DNA from: Tagaea sp965279565
GTDB lineage: Bacteria > Pseudomonadota > Alphaproteobacteria > CACIAM-22H2
Reading direction: 5' to 3'
NCBI GenBank assembly: GCA_965279565.1
Contig: OZ257249.1
Coordinates: forward strand, 3,720,001-3,784,000
Length of the DNA stretch: 64,000 nt
Of this stretch, positions 8,816 through 17,367 are shown one piece after another. Under the pieces are notes generated by a model. That model was not told where the DNA came from. It searched no databases and saw nothing but the letters and a program-made list of their open reading frames with translations. The first letter of the stretch is position 1, and the number at the start of each line of letters is the position of its first letter. The translations under genes and the position numbers were made by a program.

Positions 8816-9661
8816 TCAGCGCAGCCCCATCTGGCGCGCATGGTGCGCAAGATGGTCCGCGACGAAGCTCTGGATGAAGAAATAGCCGTGGTCGTACCCG
8901 GCATGGCGGCGCAGCGTCAGCTTCTGGCCGCCCGCTTTCGCCGCTTCTTCCAGCTTTTCCGGCTTCAGCTGCTCGGCAAGGAACTTGTCCGCCAGCCCCT
9001 GGTCGACGAGGATCTCGCCGGCGAACGGCTTGCGCCGCATCAGCGCGCTCGCGTCGTACGCCGCCCACTGCGCGCGGTCGGGACCCAGATAGTTCGTGAA
9101 GGCCTTCACGCCCCACGGGCAGTCCGACGGCGCCGCGATGGGCGCGAACGCCGAGCAGGAGCGGAACCTGTCCGGCCGGCGAAGGGCCGCGACCAGCGCC
9201 CCGTGCCCGCCCATCGAATGCCCCATGACCCCGAACCGCGACGCATCGATCGCGAAGTGCTGCGCGACAAGGGAAGGAAGCTCGTCGGTGACGTAGGCGA
9301 ACATCCGGTAGTTGGCCGACCACGGCGCTTGCGTCGCGTCGACATAGAAGCCCGCCCCCTGCCCGAAATCCCAGGAATCGCGATCGCCCGGCAGGACGGG
9401 TTCGCGCGGGCTCGTGTCGGGCATGATCAATGCCAGACCGAGTTCGGCGGCCACGCGCTGCGCGCCCGCCTTGATCGCGAAGGTCTCCTCGGTGCAGGTC
9501 AGGCCCGCCAATGCCAGCACGGCCGGCACCGGACCGGCGCTGGCCTGTGCGGGCACGAAGACCGAAAAGCGCATCGGCCCGGCGCAGCTCACCGAGGCGT
9601 GCCGGTAGAAACCCTGCGTGCCGCCCCAGCACGCATGTTCGGCGAGCGTCTCGAGCGCCAT
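8816..9661 (-). CDS. fghA: S-formylglutathione hydrolase
   Basis: 281 aa. The ATG at 9661 overlaps the stop of the upstream dehydrogenase by one base (TGATG). It belongs to the esterase D family: LALAGLTCTEETF early, nucleophile Ser149 in GHSMGGHGAL, acid Asp226 (VDQGLADKFL) and His258 (GYDHGYFF). It hydrolyses S-formylglutathione to formate and glutathione, the second step of glutathione-linked formaldehyde oxidation. Pairing with the upstream formaldehyde dehydrogenase is classic and makes the assignment firm. Cytoplasmic. Confidence 0.96.
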   Translation of the reverse strand: MALETLAEHACWGGTQGFYRHASVSCAGPMRFSVFVPAQASAGPVPAVLALAGLTCTEETFAIKAGAQRVAAELGLALIMPDTSPREPVLPGDRDSWDFGQGAGFYVDATQAPWSANYRMFAYVTDELPSLVAQHFAIDASRFGVMGHSMGGHGALVAALRRPDRFRSCSAFAPIAAPSDCPWGVKAFTNYLGPDRAQWAAYDASALMRRKPFAGEILVDQGLADKFLAEQLKPEKLEEAAKAGGQKLTLRRHAGYDHGYFFIQSFVADHLAHHARQMGLR

Positions 9662-10770
9662 CAGTAGGTCAGCACGGTGCGGATGGACTCGCCGCGCCGC
9701 ATCATCTCGAAGCCCTCGTTGATCTTCTCGTGCGGGATCACATGCGTGATCAGGTCGTCGATGTTGATCTTGCCGTCCATGTACCAGTCGACGATGCGCG
9801 GCACCTCGGTGCGCCCGCGCACGCCGCCGAAGGCCGTGCCCTTCCACGTCCGGCCGGTGACGAGCTGGAAGGGCCGCGTGGCGATCTCCTGCCCCGCACC
9901 CGCCACGCCGACGATCACCGAAACGCCCCAGCCGCGATGGCAGCATTCCAGCGCCTGGCGCATCAGCGTCGTATTGCCCACGCATTCGAAGCTGTAATCC
10001 GCCCCGCCCTTCGTGAGCTCGACGATGTGGCCGACGACGTCGCCCTTAAGTTCCTTCGGGTTGACGAAGTGCGTCATGCCGAACTTGCGCGCGATCGCCT
10101 CGCGCGCCGGGTTGATGTCGACGCCGACGATCATGTCGGCCCCCGCCATGCGGGCACCCTGGATGACGTTTAGACCGATGCCGCCCAGGCCGAACACGAC
10201 GACGTTCGCACCCGGCTCCACCTTCGCCGTGTTGATCACGGCGCCGATGCCGGTCGTCACGCCGCAGCCGATGTAGCAGACCTTGTCGAACGGCGCGTCC
10301 TCGCGGATCTTGGCGAGCGCGATCTCCGGCAGGACCGTAAAATTGGCGAACGTGGAGCAGCCCATGTAGTGGAGCACGGGTGCCCCCTTGCACGAGAAGC
10401 GGCTTGACCCGTCGGGCATCACGCCCTTGCCCTGCGTGGCGCGGATCGAGGTGCAGAGGTTCGACTTGCGGCTGAGGCACGTCTTGCACTGCCGGCATTC
10501 GGGCGTATAGAGCGGAATGACATGGTCGCCCTTCTTGAGCGACGTGACGCCCTTGCCGACATCGACGACGATCCCCGCACCTTCGTGGCCGAGCACGACC
10601 GGGAACATGCCTTCCGGATCGGAACCGGACAGCGTGTACTCGTCGGTGTGGCAGATGCCCGTCGCCTTCACCTCGACCAGCACTTCGCCTTCCTTCGGCC
10701 CTTCGAGGTCGATGGTCTCGATCACCAGCGGCGACTTCGCCTTGTAGGCAACGGCGGCACGAACCTTCAT
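9661..10770 (-). CDS. frmA: S-(hydroxymethyl)glutathione dehydrogenase (class III ADH)
   Basis: 369 aa, ATG at 10770. Zinc-dependent medium-chain dehydrogenase. Catalytic zinc ligands are Cys40 (GICHTD), His62-Glu63 (GHEGAG) and Cys169 (YIGCGVTTG); the structural zinc is held by Cys92, 95, 98 and 106. The NAD fold has GLGGIG at 194-199. GGVRGRTEVP and the C-terminal RTVLTY are typical of class III enzymes. It oxidises the formaldehyde-glutathione adduct to S-formylglutathione for the hydrolase encoded next. Its start overlaps the end of the upstream TIM-barrel gene by 4 bases, so the three genes form one operon. Confidence 0.96.
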   Translation of the reverse strand: MKVRAAVAYKAKSPLVIETIDLEGPKEGEVLVEVKATGICHTDEYTLSGSDPEGMFPVVLGHEGAGIVVDVGKGVTSLKKGDHVIPLYTPECRQCKTCLSRKSNLCTSIRATQGKGVMPDGSSRFSCKGAPVLHYMGCSTFANFTVLPEIALAKIREDAPFDKVCYIGCGVTTGIGAVINTAKVEPGANVVVFGLGGIGLNVIQGARMAGADMIVGVDINPAREAIARKFGMTHFVNPKELKGDVVGHIVELTKGGADYSFECVGNTTLMRQALECCHRGWGVSVIVGVAGAGQEIATRPFQLVTGRTWKGTAFGGVRGRTEVPRIVDWYMDGKINIDDLITHVIPHEKINEGFEMMRRGESIRTVLTY

Positions 10771-11777
10771 CTTGACGTCTCCTCGGTATTCCTGATCGCG
10801 GCGGCCCATTCGGCCCGAAGCCATTTCGCGCACGCCACGTTCTGCTCGAAGATCGAATAGCCTGCACCCGCACCATAGTCCACAGCCGGAATGTGCTCGC
10901 ACGAGATCTGGCCGAGCGGGCTTGCCGGATTGCGCACATGGAACGCGAAGAGATCGCGGATCACGCGCTTCCACGGCTCCAACCGGCTTTCCTCCCACTC
11001 GGCGTGGTACTGGCCCGGTTCCGGCCGGACGAACGGATACTGGATGCCGCGCCCCACGCTGCCGTCGGGATGGCGCGCGCGGATATTGATCGGGTTGGCG
11101 GGAATTGCGGCGCGCGCATGGGCGTGCGTCACGTAGCCCGCACCGATCCATCGGCTGCAGACATTGCCCGGCCTCGCCGGGTCGAGGATCACGCGGCCCG
11201 CCTCGACATCGGCGCGCATCGCCTGCACGTCCTGTTCGGCCGGATTGTCCATCTTGAAGATCACGTGGCTGTGGTCGAGCGTCATGTGGTAGGGCACGCC
11301 TCGCGCCGCCACGAGGCCGGCGACGCGCTCCACCCGGCCGAAATGCTCGGACCACATGTTCACGTGGACCTCGAAGCACGGGACGACCTCGTGCCGCATG
11401 CCGAACTCGTAGGCGCGCAGGTAGAACTCCGCGACCTCCGCGTCGGATAGAACGTGCCCGTCGGCATGTGCGGTCAGGACCTGGACGTTGTGCACGCGGC
11501 TGCCGAGCAGGCGGGCCTTCACGATGTTGCGCTCGTAGAGCGGTTCGTCGCGCCCGACGGTATAGAACCAGCCGCTGGCGAGGACCGGCAGGTCGTGCTT
11601 CTCGCTGGCCTTGTAGAGGTCGCGGAACTCCTCGTCGGGCGGCGAGCGGTCGATATAGTCGAAGACTCCGGCTTCCTTGACCATCCGGACCTTGGTCGCG
11701 ATGTCCGGGATGTCGGTGTCGTGATGCGTCGCACCGCCGCCGGTGCAGCCGATCTTCAGGTCGCCGATCTTGCGCAA
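10767..11777 (-). CDS. Xylose-isomerase-like TIM-barrel protein
   Basis: 336 aa from a TTG start at 11777, which has GGGAG at a suitable distance; no in-frame ATG is close. The beginning (LKIGCTGGGATHHDTD) and the alternating strand/helix pattern suggest a sugar phosphate isomerase/epimerase-type barrel. Possible metal ligands lie in CFEVHVNMWSEHF and MTLDHSHVIFK. The C-terminal CEHIPAVDYGAGAGYSIFEQN block is distinctive. The exact reaction is unknown. It is translationally coupled to the formaldehyde-oxidising pair, which hints that its pathway releases formaldehyde, but that link is inference only. Confidence 0.65.
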   Translation of the reverse strand: MRKIGDLKIGCTGGGATHHDTDIPDIATKVRMVKEAGVFDYIDRSPPDEEFRDLYKASEKHDLPVLASGWFYTVGRDEPLYERNIVKARLLGSRVHNVQVLTAHADGHVLSDAEVAEFYLRAYEFGMRHEVVPCFEVHVNMWSEHFGRVERVAGLVAARGVPYHMTLDHSHVIFKMDNPAEQDVQAMRADVEAGRVILDPARPGNVCSRWIGAGYVTHAHARAAIPANPINIRARHPDGSVGRGIQYPFVRPEPGQYHAEWEESRLEPWKRVIRDLFAFHVRNPASPLGQISCEHIPAVDYGAGAGYSIFEQNVACAKWLRAEWAAAIRNTEETSR

Positions 11778-11845
11778 GGCATTCTCCCGTCGGCGGCAAG
11801 GTTCGCCCGGCGGGCGTCTCGCGTCAATCGCCGCGCTTGCCGTCG

Positions 11846-11863
11846 ATTATCGATATCGATAAT
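11846..11863. promoter_or_regulatory. Perfect 18-bp palindromic operator
   Basis: ATTATCGAT followed directly by ATCGATAAT, a perfect palindrome. It lies in the 114-bp gap between the divergent TIM-barrel gene (start 11777) and the GntR gene (start 11892). The position, 29 bp before the regulator start, makes it a likely autoregulatory and divergent operator for that GntR protein. Confidence 0.7.
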
Positions 11864-11891
11864 GTGGCGCCAAGACTCGGGGGAGGAAGCC

Positions 11892-12548
11892 ATGCCGGCC
11901 GCACGCCGTCCGCGCGATCTGGTCTATTCGGCGCTGAAACGCCGCATCGTGCTGAACGAGATCGCTCCCGGCGACGCGCTCACCGAGCTCGGCCTGGCGC
12001 GCGAACTCGGCTGCAGCCAGGGCACCGTACGCGAAGCGCTGCTGCGCCTGCAGGAAGACGGGCTCGTCGTGCGCGACGGCCATCGCGGCACGACCGTCAC
12101 CGAACTCGACCCCGATGCCGCCATCGAGATCCTGGAACTGCGCAAGCGGCTGGAGACGCGCGGCGCGCTGCGTGCCGTCGGCGCCTACGACGACCGGGCG
12201 CGCGCGGAGCTGGACGCGATCCGCAAGGCGATGGCGAAGGCCGCCCAGCGCGGCGACGAATACGGGCTGATCGAGCTCGACATGCGCTTCCACGCGACGA
12301 TCTTCCGCCTTGCCAGCCCGTCGGTCCTCGAACAGATCCTGATCCGCTGCATGCTGCATTCGCACCGGCAGAAGCTGTGGGCGCCGGGCCATCGCCGCAC
12401 GCTCGCGAAGACCGCCGACCGGCATGCGCCGCTGATGGCAGCACTCGAAGCGCGCGACGGGCCGCGGCTGGCGCGCGAGATCGAGCACCATCTCGACACG
12501 ATCGTCGATGTCGAGCGTCCGGCTGCACGCCGCGGGCGGGCAGCATGA
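11892..12548 (+). CDS. GntR family regulator, FCD type
   Basis: 218 aa, ATG at 11892 after GGGAGGA. The N-terminal winged helix spans about residues 8-72, with the recognition region ELGCSQGTVREALLRLQEDGLV. It is followed by an all-helical FCD effector domain from about 80 to 205 (DMRFHATIF, ADRHAPLMAALEARD). FCD metal-coordinating Asp/His residues appear to be kept. It is the first gene of a 6.5-kb operon with esterase, importer and sugar-modifying enzymes, and presumably responds to a pathway acid. The palindrome at 11846-11863 is its likely target. Confidence 0.92.
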   Translation: MPAARRPRDLVYSALKRRIVLNEIAPGDALTELGLARELGCSQGTVREALLRLQEDGLVVRDGHRGTTVTELDPDAAIEILELRKRLETRGALRAVGAYDDRARAELDAIRKAMAKAAQRGDEYGLIELDMRFHATIFRLASPSVLEQILIRCMLHSHRQKLWAPGHRRTLAKTADRHAPLMAALEARDGPRLAREIEHHLDTIVDVERPAARRGRAA

Positions 12549-13480
12549 CTAAGCCCCATGTCGATCCCGCGATGGAAGCGATCCTCGAAGCCGGCCGCGC
12601 GAACCCCGCACCGGCCTACGAGAAGATCCCGCTCGCCGAGGGCCGCGCGACGTTCGAGCGTTTCGCCGCCGGCTGGAACGCGGACGCACCCGTCCTCGCC
12701 GGCCGGCGCGACCTGACCGTGCCGACGCGTCGCGGCGACATGGCCGGGCACCTCTATCTGCCGAGCGGCAGGACCGACCTGCCGCTCGTCCTCTATGTCC
12801 ATGGCGGCGGCTGGACGTTCGGCTCGATCCGCACGCACGACCGCGCGATGGCGCATCTGGCGCTGGAAGGCGACTTCGCCGTGCTCGGCATCGATTATCG
12901 CCTGGCACCCGAGCATCCCTACCCCGCCGCGATCGAGGACGTGGCCGACACGATCGCCGCGCTCGACAAGGGCCTGCTCGGCGACGAGGTCGATGTTTCG
13001 CGCCTCGGCATTTCGGGCGATTCCGCCGGGGCCGGCATTTCGCTGGGCGCGCTGCTCGACCCCGCGATCCGCGAACGCGTGTCGGCGGCGGCGCTTTTCT
13101 ACGGCTGCTACGCGCCGGTGTTCGACACGCCGAGCCATGCGGCCTTCGGCGGCGGCGACTACATGCTCACGACCGCGCGCATGCGCTGGTACTGGCGCAA
13201 CTGGCTCGGGACGCTGGCGGAAAACAGCGCCACCCCCGCCACGCCGGCGCGCGGCGACCTCGCCGGCCTGCCGCCGATCTATCTCAACGCCGCCGGTCTC
13301 GACCCGCTGCGCGACGAAACGCTCGATCTCGCCCGCCGGCTCGGCGAGGCCGGCAACGACTGCCGCGTCGACCTGTTCGCCGGCGTGTGCCACGGCTTCA
13401 TGCAGATGGCATCCCGCCTTCCCGCCGCATTGCGCGCGCACCGTGCCGGTGCCGCGTTCCTCGCCTCGCACCTCCAATAA
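12545..13480 (+). CDS. Alpha/beta hydrolase, HSL family esterase
   Basis: 311 aa, ATG at 12545 overlapping the stop of the GntR gene (ATGA). Oxyanion motif HGGGW at residues 86-90, nucleophile Ser160 in GDSAGAG, acid in LDPLRDE, and His in GVCHGF: the full triad of the hormone-sensitive-lipase family is present. There is no signal peptide, so it acts in the cytoplasm. It would cleave a short-chain ester or lactone. Its place at the head of an importer and sugar-modification operon suggests it de-esterifies or opens a lactone of the imported compound. Confidence 0.9.
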   Translation: MTKPHVDPAMEAILEAGRANPAPAYEKIPLAEGRATFERFAAGWNADAPVLAGRRDLTVPTRRGDMAGHLYLPSGRTDLPLVLYVHGGGWTFGSIRTHDRAMAHLALEGDFAVLGIDYRLAPEHPYPAAIEDVADTIAALDKGLLGDEVDVSRLGISGDSAGAGISLGALLDPAIRERVSAAALFYGCYAPVFDTPSHAAFGGGDYMLTTARMRWYWRNWLGTLAENSATPATPARGDLAGLPPIYLNAAGLDPLRDETLDLARRLGEAGNDCRVDLFAGVCHGFMQMASRLPAALRAHRAGAAFLASHLQ

Positions 13481-13502
13481 GAAAACCCAGGGAGAAACGA
13501 CG

Positions 13503-14720
13503 ATGAAGAGACGGACATTCGTAGCCCTCGGGGCTGCCGCACTTGCGGCACCCGCGATCCGCGGCGCAAGCGCCCAGGCACCCGCAACAGTGCGCTGGTG
13601 GTACCATTTCGACAACCCGCAGCATTCGCCCGCCGATCTCGTCGCAAAGTTCGAGCGCGAGAATCCCGGCATCAAGGTCCAGGCCGAGAGCATCCCGTGG
13701 GGCGGCGGCAACGACTATTACACGCGCCTTTACGCCGCGATCGTGGCCGGCAACGCGCCGGACTGCGGCATGGTCAAGCTCGCGAACATGTCGCGCCTGC
13801 TCGAGATGCGGGCACTCGAGCCGCTCGACGGATCGCTCGGGTCGTGGGCGGGTGCCGCCGACATCCCGGATTCGGTGTGGAACCTGCACAAGTCCGGCGA
13901 CGGCAAGCGCTACTACTTGCCGCTCCAGTACGTCGTGCTCTACCTCTATTACCGCACCGACCTGTTCCAGCAGGCGGGCGTCCAGGCGCCCAAGACGTTC
14001 GACGAGTTCCTCGCGGCCGCCAAGGCGACCACGAAGGGCGACGTCGCCGGCTTCGGCATGCGCGGCGGCGGCGGCGGCCACGACCATTGGGGCACGTTCG
14101 TGCTCGGCGGCGGGGCCACGTTCGACAAGGGCGGCATGGTGAGCCCGAAGGCGCTCGCCGCGAACCGCTGGTTCGTGGCACTGGGGCGCGAGCACAAGGT
14201 GTTCCCGCCCTCGGCCCCCGGCGACGGGTTCCGCCAGATCGTCGACAACTTCAAGGCCGGCCGCACGGCAATGACGATCCACCATATCGGCTCGGCCAAC
14301 GAGATGGTCCAGGCGCTGGGCGACAAGGTCTCGGCCGTGCCCGTGCCGCGCGGGCCCGACGGCAAGGGCTGGACGTCGTTCGGCGACGAGTCGAACGCGG
14401 TCTTCGCCGCGAGCCGCAACAAGGCGGCGGCGTTCAAGTGGATCTCGTTCCTGTCGACGGGTGCGAACAACGTCGAGTTCAACAAGTTCACCGGCCAGCT
14501 GACCGTGACGAAGTCGGGTGCCGCGAACTGGACGCTGCACCCCAAGCGCTTCGTCGAGGCGACGTTCGACTCCGTGCCGTTCGCCGCCGCCCTGCCGAAC
14601 GTCACGGCGACGGCGGACTTCGTGCGCACGGTGTGGCCGACGAGCATGCAGCGCGCCCTTCTCGGCCAGATCGAACCGGACGAGATGATGCGCAACATCG
14701 AGAAGCACTATCACGGCTGA
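13503..14720 (+). CDS. Extracellular solute-binding protein (family 1)
   Basis: 405 aa, ATG at 13503 preceded by AGGGAGAAACGACG. The leader has the twin-arginine-like MKRRTFVALGAAALAAPAI and cleavage near ASAQ. The mature part starts TVRWWYHFDN and carries AKFERENPGIKV and LYYRTDLFQQAGV, the usual blocks of family 1 binding proteins. It delivers ligand to the permeases at 14775 and 15647. No ATPase gene belongs to this operon. A strong hairpin follows the stop. Confidence 0.9.
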   Translation: MKRRTFVALGAAALAAPAIRGASAQAPATVRWWYHFDNPQHSPADLVAKFERENPGIKVQAESIPWGGGNDYYTRLYAAIVAGNAPDCGMVKLANMSRLLEMRALEPLDGSLGSWAGAADIPDSVWNLHKSGDGKRYYLPLQYVVLYLYYRTDLFQQAGVQAPKTFDEFLAAAKATTKGDVAGFGMRGGGGGHDHWGTFVLGGGATFDKGGMVSPKALAANRWFVALGREHKVFPPSAPGDGFRQIVDNFKAGRTAMTIHHIGSANEMVQALGDKVSAVPVPRGPDGKGWTSFGDESNAVFAASRNKAAAFKWISFLSTGANNVEFNKFTGQLTVTKSGAANWTLHPKRFVEATFDSVPFAAALPNVTATADFVRTVWPTSMQRALLGQIEPDEMMRNIEKHYHG

Positions 14721-14731
14721 TCGCGAAGGAA

Positions 14732-14757
14732 CGCCCGGCGGTGCGAACCGCCGGGCG
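14732..14757 (+). terminator. Intra-operon stem-loop after binding-protein gene
   Basis: Perfect 11-bp stem CGCCCGGCGGT (14732-14742), tetraloop GCGA, ACCGCCGGGCG (14747-14757), with no U-tract. It lies between the binding-protein stop and the permease start at 14775, matching the position of similar hairpins elsewhere in this window. Confidence 0.65.
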
Positions 14758-14774
14758 GACCCGCACGGGACAAG

Positions 14775-15650
14775 ATGATCGTACGCCCCTCCACGCCCTA
14801 TCTGTTCCTCGCGCCGGCCCTGCTCGCGACGGCCGCGATCGTGCTCTATCCGGTCGCGTCGACGCTGTGGATGAGCCTCAACGACTACGTCCTCTTCCGG
14901 CCGCACGACATCCGCTTCATCGGCTTCGGGAACTTCGCGCGGCTCGCCGCCGACGAGGTGTTCTGGATCTCGCTGTGGAACTCGGTCGTCTGGGTCGGCC
15001 TCGCGGTCGGGCTGCAGTTCGCGCTCGGCCTGGGTGCGGCCCTGCTGCTCAACGAAAGCTTCTACTGGCGCAGCCTCGCGCGCGCCGCGATCGTGATTCC
15101 GTGGGCGCTGCCCTCGGTGATCATCGGGCTCATGTTCACGTGGGTCTACGACTACAACCTCGGCGTCCTCAACGACCTGCTGCTGCGCCTGGGCTTCATC
15201 GACGGGCCGGTCGCGTGGCTCGCGCGCCCCGACAGCGCGCTGCTCGCCGTCGTCGCGGCACTCGTCTGGCAGGGTTTCCCGTTCTTCGCTGTCGTGATCC
15301 TCGCGGGTCTCCAGGCGATCCCGGCCGACCTGCACGAGGCGGCCGAGATCGACGGGGCCAGCCGCTGGCAGCGCTTCCGCCACGTCGTGTGGCCGGGTCT
15401 TGCCGGCGTGATCCTGACGGCGCTGCTGCTGCGCACGATCTGGGTCGCCAACTCGCTCGACGTCATCCTCGTGATGACCGGCGGCGGGCCCGGCTACGCC
15501 ACGCACACGCTGCCGCTCTACGCGTTCCTGCGCGCCTATAGCGGCATGGAGTTCGGCTACGGCTCGTCGCTCGCGGTGGTGCTCACGCTTTTCCTGATGG
15601 CGGTCGCGGCGATCTACGTGCGGCGCACGATGCGCGAGGCGTTCCGATGA
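14775..15650 (+). CDS. ABC transporter permease, MalF type
   Basis: 291 aa, ATG at 14775. Six membrane spans, starting near residue 6 (YLFLAPALLATAAIVLYPV). The EAA loop reads HEAAEIDGASRWQRF with VVWPGL; VMTGGGPGYATHTLPLYAF near the end is typical of the UgpA/MalF side. It forms a channel with the protein of the next gene, which overlaps it by 4 bases. With no local ATPase it must borrow one, perhaps that encoded at 1867 or 30797. Confidence 0.92.
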   Translation: MIVRPSTPYLFLAPALLATAAIVLYPVASTLWMSLNDYVLFRPHDIRFIGFGNFARLAADEVFWISLWNSVVWVGLAVGLQFALGLGAALLLNESFYWRSLARAAIVIPWALPSVIIGLMFTWVYDYNLGVLNDLLLRLGFIDGPVAWLARPDSALLAVVAALVWQGFPFFAVVILAGLQAIPADLHEAAEIDGASRWQRFRHVVWPGLAGVILTALLLRTIWVANSLDVILVMTGGGPGYATHTLPLYAFLRAYSGMEFGYGSSLAVVLTLFLMAVAAIYVRRTMREAFR

Positions 15651-16483
15651 TCGACCGCCGCTCGCGGGCCCGCCGCTTCGCCGAGATCGAGATCCCCGCC
15701 TTGCTGCTCGTGGCGCTCGCACTCGCCCCCTATGCGTGGATGGTGCTGACCTCGATCAAGCCGACGGTCGAGATCGCGAAGTTCCCGGTCGTCTACTGGC
15801 CCGACGCGCCCACGCTTTCGCACTATGCCGACCTGTTCGCGCGCACGACGTTCCCGCAGAACCTCGCCGACAGCCTCGTCGTCGCGGTGTCGGCCTGCGC
15901 GCTGGGGCTCGGCATCAGCGTGCCGGCGGCCTACGCCTTCTCGCGCTTCGGCTTCGCCGGGCGGCGCTTCCTGATGACGCAGTTCCTGACCATCAACATG
16001 TTCCCGATCGTGCTGATGATCATCCCGCTGTTCGTGGCGTTCCGCTCGCTCGGCCTGCTCGACACGGTGCTCGGCGTCGTGCTCGGGCACGCGACCTTCG
16101 CGATCCCGTTCGCGATCTGGATGCTGACGAGCTACCTCAACGGGATCCCGCGCGAGCTCGACGAGGCGGCGATGGTCGACGGGGCGAGCCGGCTCGCGAC
16201 CATCCGCCTGATCCTGCTGCCGCTCGCGGCCCCCGGTATCGTTTCGACCGGCATCTACATCTTCGTCGCGTCGTGGAACGAGTATCTGTTCGCGATGATG
16301 CTGTCGGGCCAGAACGTGCGCACCGTGACGGTCGCCCTGCAGCTCTTCATCGGCGAATACACGATCCAGTGGGGCCTGCTGACGGCGGGCGGCACGCTCG
16401 TGGCACTCCCGGTCACGATCCTTTTCCTTTTCGTCCAACGGCACCTTGTTGGCGGTCTGACGGCAGGAGCCGTGAAAGCATGA
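15647..16483 (+). CDS. ABC transporter permease, MalG type
   Basis: 278 aa, ATG at 15647 in an ATGA overlap with the preceding permease. Six membrane spans; EAA loop DEAAMVDGASRLATIR with LLPLAAPG; SWNEYLFAMML near the C-terminus is the MalG/UgpE signature. Its stop overlaps the start of the next gene (TIM-barrel enzyme) by 4 bases, so transport and metabolism are translationally coupled. Confidence 0.92.
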   Translation: MIDRRSRARRFAEIEIPALLLVALALAPYAWMVLTSIKPTVEIAKFPVVYWPDAPTLSHYADLFARTTFPQNLADSLVVAVSACALGLGISVPAAYAFSRFGFAGRRFLMTQFLTINMFPIVLMIIPLFVAFRSLGLLDTVLGVVLGHATFAIPFAIWMLTSYLNGIPRELDEAAMVDGASRLATIRLILLPLAAPGIVSTGIYIFVASWNEYLFAMMLSGQNVRTVTVALQLFIGEYTIQWGLLTAGGTLVALPVTILFLFVQRHLVGGLTAGAVKA

Positions 16484-17367
16484 GCACCAATCCCATCGGC
16501 ATCATCTCGATGTTCTACGCGCGCCCCTTCGAGAAGGCACATTTCGGCACGTTCGCGCGCGCGCGCGATTCCGGCATGAAGTTCGTCGAGCTTCTGGTTC
16601 CCGAGCCGGGCGAACTCGACCCGGCCGAGACGAAGGCGGCGCTGAAGGATGCCGGGCTCGGCGTCGTGTTCGCCGCGCGCGTCAACCTGCAGCGCGACCT
16701 CGCCAGCCCCGACGAAGGCGCGCGCAAGGCCGGGCTCAACTATCTGCTCGGCTGCGTGGAAACGGCCAAGGCGTTCGGTGCGAAAATCGTCGGCGGGCCG
16801 CTCTATGGCGCCCCGCTGGTGTTCGCGGGTCGCCCGCCCGCCCCGGTCGATGCGGCCGCGCGCGAGCGGCGCATCGGCTGGGTCGTCGACGGGCTGGCGA
16901 AGGCCGCGACGCGCGCGGCCGACAACGGCATTGTCTTCGGTCTCGAACCGCTAAACCGCTTCGAGACGGACATCGCGAACACGACCGAGCATGCGCTCGC
17001 CCTCGTCGACGCGGTCGGCTCGCCGGCCCTGGGCGCCATGCTCGACACGTTCCACATGAACATGGAGGACCGCGACATCGCCGCCGCGATCCGCAAGGCC
17101 GGCAAGCGCATGGTCCATTTCCAGGCGAACGAGAACCACCGCGGCTTCGTCGGCGACGGGCATATCGACTGGCCGGCGGTCGCGCGCGCGATCGTCGCCG
17201 TCGGCTATGACGGCCCGATCACGCTGGAACCGTTCCGGCGCGACGACGTGGCGCCGGGCATCTGCGTGGCGCAGTGGCGTGCCCCGCACCGCAACGAGGA
17301 CAGGGAACTGGCCGCGAGCCGCGCCTTCCTCGAAGCGGTGCTCGATTCCGCGCGGAGGGCGGCATGA
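16480..17367 (+). CDS. Sugar isomerase/epimerase, TIM-barrel (ketose 3-epimerase-like)
   Basis: 295 aa, ATG at 16480. Xylose-isomerase-like AP endonuclease-2 fold. The expected metal-site sequence order is visible: Glu in VFGLEPLNRFE, Asp/His in AMLDTFHMNMED, His in MVHFQANENHRG with GHIDWPAV, and Glu in ITLEPFRR. This order matches the D-tagatose/D-psicose 3-epimerase and hydroxypyruvate-isomerase group. It would interconvert a keto sugar or keto polyol. It is the fifth gene after the GntR gene in the importer operon and its stop overlaps the next start. Confidence 0.85.
   Translation: MSTNPIGIISMFYARPFEKAHFGTFARARDSGMKFVELLVPEPGELDPAETKAALKDAGLGVVFAARVNLQRDLASPDEGARKAGLNYLLGCVETAKAFGAKIVGGPLYGAPLVFAGRPPAPVDAAARERRIGWVVDGLAKAATRAADNGIVFGLEPLNRFETDIANTTEHALALVDAVGSPALGAMLDTFHMNMEDRDIAAAIRKAGKRMVHFQANENHRGFVGDGHIDWPAVARAIVAVGYDGPITLEPFRRDDVAPGICVAQWRAPHRNEDRELAASRAFLEAVLDSARRAA

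Noticed and set aside
9661..11799. A single 712-codon frame covering formaldehyde dehydrogenase and more
   Set aside because: Only the part from 10770 is protein-like. The rest is an out-of-frame read of the TIM-barrel gene, which has its own TTG start and overlaps by 4 bases.
13503..16483. A broken ABC operon whose ATPase gene had decayed
   Set aside because: No ATPase remnant is visible, and the flanking genes overlap by 4 bases, leaving no place for a lost gene.
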